Part shown: positions 6,545-8,149 of the stretch, piece after piece
Position numbering within the stretch: position 1 is the first letter of the stretch
Layout of the letters: each line of letters opens with the position of its first letter
Assembly (NCBI GenBank): GCA_018065475.1
Contig: JAGHTD010000045.1
Location: 1 to 8,149 of the forward strand
Direction: 5' to 3'
Source of the DNA: Candidatus Colimorpha enterica
Lineage (GTDB): Bacteria; Bacillota; Clostridia; Oscillospirales; CAG-272
DNA: 8,149 nt
Made by a program: the position numbers and the translations under genes
Notes under the pieces: model-generated
What the model saw: only the letters and a program-made list of their open reading frames with translations
Told to the model about the DNA's origin: nothing
Database searches by the model: none

Positions 6545-7306
6545 ATGAACAAAGGACCAATGACAGCACTTGTGACAGGAGCGGGAACGGGCATAGGCAG
6601 AGGTATTGCCATCCGTCTCGCAAAAGAGGGCTACGACGTCGCACTGCATTACCGAGCAAGCGCCGAAGGGGCGCTTTCCGCGTGCGATGAAATACGCACT
6701 CTCGGGAGAAAAGCCATAGCCATACAGGCCGATATTTCCGACGTGAAGCAAATCACCGCTATGTTCGACGAATGTGAGGAAAAGCTCGGTCCCGTCGATC
6801 TTTTCGTCAACAACGCGGGCATAACGAAAAAATCCCCCTTTCTCGATACCACTGAAGCACTTTTTGACAACATCTGCGGAGTGGACTTCAAGGGCGCGTA
6901 TTTCTGCATACAATGCGCCGCAAAACAGATGATAAAGCACGGCAAGCAAGGAAGCATAGTCGCCATATCGTCAAACAATTCAAGGGCGCATTTTGCAGAG
7001 GTGAGCGTTTACGGCTCGGTCAAAGCCGCTATGAACAAAATGGTTGAGCATATCGCCCTCGAAATGGCAAAATACGGAATAAGAGTAAACACGGTCGCCC
7101 CCGGATGGGTAGATACCGGAGCTTCCCGTCTTGACGACAAGGAATCCACCTTCTATAAGATCCCGCTGAAAAAATGGGCGACTGTCGATGACGTCGCTGA
7201 GGCGGTCATATATCTTTCGAGTGCAAAATCGGTTACCGGAGACACGCTCATTATCGACAACGGAGCGCTCCTACTTTCCGATAAGCTCGAAAAATACGGT
7301 TTCTGA
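6545..7306 (+). CDS. Short-chain dehydrogenase/reductase (SDR), sugar or sugar-acid oxidoreductase
   Basis: This classical SDR has 253 residues. Numbering from ATG 6545, the dinucleotide-binding motif TGAGTGIG is at 11-18, NNAG at 89-92, catalytic Ser143 13 residues before Tyr156, and YGSVK gives Tyr156 and Lys160. APG (185-187) follows. The residues after the second strand (HYRAS, Arg37) suggest NADP can be used. Overall look is that of the glucose 1-dehydrogenase / 3-ketoacyl-ACP reductase-like group. In this operon it most likely oxidises an aldose to its lactone or interconverts a keto-deoxy intermediate; the substrate is not predictable. Start choice is uncertain: 6545 gives the usual N-terminal length, ATG 6515 would overlap the preceding gene by 16 bp, and ATG 6560 has AAAGGA at 6551-6556 but only 3 nt of spacing. 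None has a convincing ribosome site, so translation may be coupled to the upstream gene. Confidence 0.88.
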   Translation: MNKGPMTALVTGAGTGIGRGIAIRLAKEGYDVALHYRASAEGALSACDEIRTLGRKAIAIQADISDVKQITAMFDECEEKLGPVDLFVNNAGITKKSPFLDTTEALFDNICGVDFKGAYFCIQCAAKQMIKHGKQGSIVAISSNNSRAHFAEVSVYGSVKAAMNKMVEHIALEMAKYGIRVNTVAPGWVDTGASRLDDKESTFYKIPLKKWATVDDVAEAVIYLSSAKSVTGDTLIIDNGALLLSDKLEKYGF

Positions 7307-7323
7307 CGAGAGCAGGAGGAAAA

Positions 7324-8149
7324 ATGTTTTTTGTAATGGATATGGGCACGTCAAATATGCGCCTATGGCTGTTTGACGGTGACAGAGAAATCGACGGCGG
7401 GAAATATCCTCTCGGCGCGGGACTCGGAAAAGGTGAAGGAAAGAAACTGCTCTTTGAGGGAGTAAGAAACGCCGTTTCCGAAATACTCAACAAAAACGGT
7501 CTTACCGAAAGCGACGTTGACTGCATTATGGCGTCGGGTATGCTCGGAAGCGAAGCGGGACTTTGCGAGGTCGATCACCTCGTCCTCCCCGGCAACGCCT
7601 TTAAGCTCGCCGACGATCTTTACGAAACGGTGATACCGAACATTTCTTCAATCCCTTTCGTCATCGTAAGAGGGCTTAAAAAGATGAACGGCGGAAAACT
7701 TGCCGACATCATGAGGGGCGAGGAGACCGAGACCGTAGGCCTTTCTGAATTCACCAACGAAAAAGAATGTGTCATAGTCCTCCCCGGAACTCACAACAAA
7801 GCGGTTAGGGTCAACGAAAAAGGCGAGATCACCGACTTCGTAACAATGATGAGCGGAGAAATGATCTCCTGTGCCGTCAACAACACGATCCTTTCGTCAG
7901 CCGTCTCGTACAGATTTGAGCTTGACGAAGTCTATGCGCTCAAAGGTGCCGCGGCTTCAAAAGAAAACGGCGTAAACAACGCACTTTTCTCGGTGCGCGT
8001 CATGAGCAAGAACGGGCTTGATACTGACAAATTGACTTCCTTCCTTTACGGGAGCATCATCGGAGAGGATATCGACCTTATAAAGAAATTTGCCGGAAAC
8101 ACTCAGATAATGGTCGCAGGCAGAGAGAACCCAAAGAAGATATATATCC
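7324..8149 (+). CDS. dgoK: 2-keto-3-deoxy-galactonate kinase family protein (3' end outside window)
   Basis: The frame stays open from ATG 7324 to the last base (275 codons). E. coli DgoK has about 292 residues, so only the C-terminal tail is missing. Family motifs are clear: the N-terminal nucleotide-binding loop MDMGTSNMRLWLFDG (5-19), ASGMLGS (about 70-76), MRGEETETVG (130-139), LPGTHNKAV (153-161), and MMSGEM (175-180). Family members phosphorylate 2-keto-3-deoxy-galactonate (or its isomers) at C6 using ATP, giving the substrate of a 6-phospho aldolase. AGGAGG at 7314-7319 lies 4 nt before the ATG, and the gap to the SDR stop is 17 nt, so it belongs to the same operon. The usual partner, an Eda/DgoA-type phospho-aldolase, is not in the window and could lie just downstream. 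Substrate stereochemistry (galactonate, gluconate or other) is inferred only from the family. Confidence 0.92.
   Translation, partial: MFFVMDMGTSNMRLWLFDGDREIDGGKYPLGAGLGKGEGKKLLFEGVRNAVSEILNKNGLTESDVDCIMASGMLGSEAGLCEVDHLVLPGNAFKLADDLYETVIPNISSIPFVIVRGLKKMNGGKLADIMRGEETETVGLSEFTNEKECVIVLPGTHNKAVRVNEKGEITDFVTMMSGEMISCAVNNTILSSAVSYRFELDEVYALKGAAASKENGVNNALFSVRVMSKNGLDTDKLTSFLYGSIIGEDIDLIKKFAGNTQIMVAGRENPKKIYI

Noticed and set aside
5778..6659. Long minus-strand open frame opposite the DHDPS-family gene
   Set aside because: It is antisense to a well-supported gene with conserved motifs and has no homology-like features of its own. It is a by-product of codon bias.

Overview
The window looks like a chromosomal segment from an anaerobic Clostridia-type Firmicute, probably an uncultured gut or rumen lineage. 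The case rests on strong AGGAGG-type ribosome sites, AT-rich intergenic promoters, a lipoprotein sugar-type binding protein beside an AraC regulator, and a sugar-acid catabolic operon. No rRNA or marker gene confirms the lineage.

Layout. Positions 1-513 hold the 3' part of a LexA/S24-type autoproteolytic repressor with a Cys-Gly cleavage site. Positions 577-1260 hold an unrecognised, clearly AT-richer ORF. Its last 16 codons lie on an intrinsic terminator (1211-1255), and the U-tract of that terminator ends just before the stop codon. Converging on it are two minus-strand genes: a solute-binding lipoprotein (1291-2784) and, upstream of it on the same strand, an AraC-family regulator (2972-3787). 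A 127-bp divergent intergenic region then leads into a tight plus-strand operon: an IlvD/EDD-family sugar-acid dehydratase (3915-5612), a DHDPS-superfamily lyase (5625-6530), an SDR dehydrogenase (6545-7306), and a DgoK-family 2-keto-3-deoxy-sugar-acid kinase (7324-8149, cut by the window end).

How the genes fit together. The plus-strand operon reads as a non-phosphorylative or semi-phosphorylative Entner-Doudoroff-like route. The SDR would oxidise a sugar or a sugar-acid intermediate, the dehydratase would turn an aldonic acid into a 2-keto-3-deoxy acid, DgoK would phosphorylate that acid, and the DHDPS-family enzyme would cleave or further dehydrate it. The divergent AraC protein probably senses the sugar or sugar acid and controls the operon. 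A pair of 17-bp direct repeats 31 bp apart, ending next to the operon -35 box, is a plausible operator. The solute-binding lipoprotein may deliver the substrate, but no permease or ATPase gene is present here.

Most notable points: the terminator inside the 577-1260 ORF, predicted to give non-stop mRNA; the direct repeats in the AraC/dehydratase intergenic region; active-site departures in the DHDPS-family enzyme and in the iron-sulfur ligand pattern of the dehydratase; and a kinase paired with a DHDPS-type enzyme in one operon. No CRISPR array, insertion sequence, tRNA or rRNA gene is visible.
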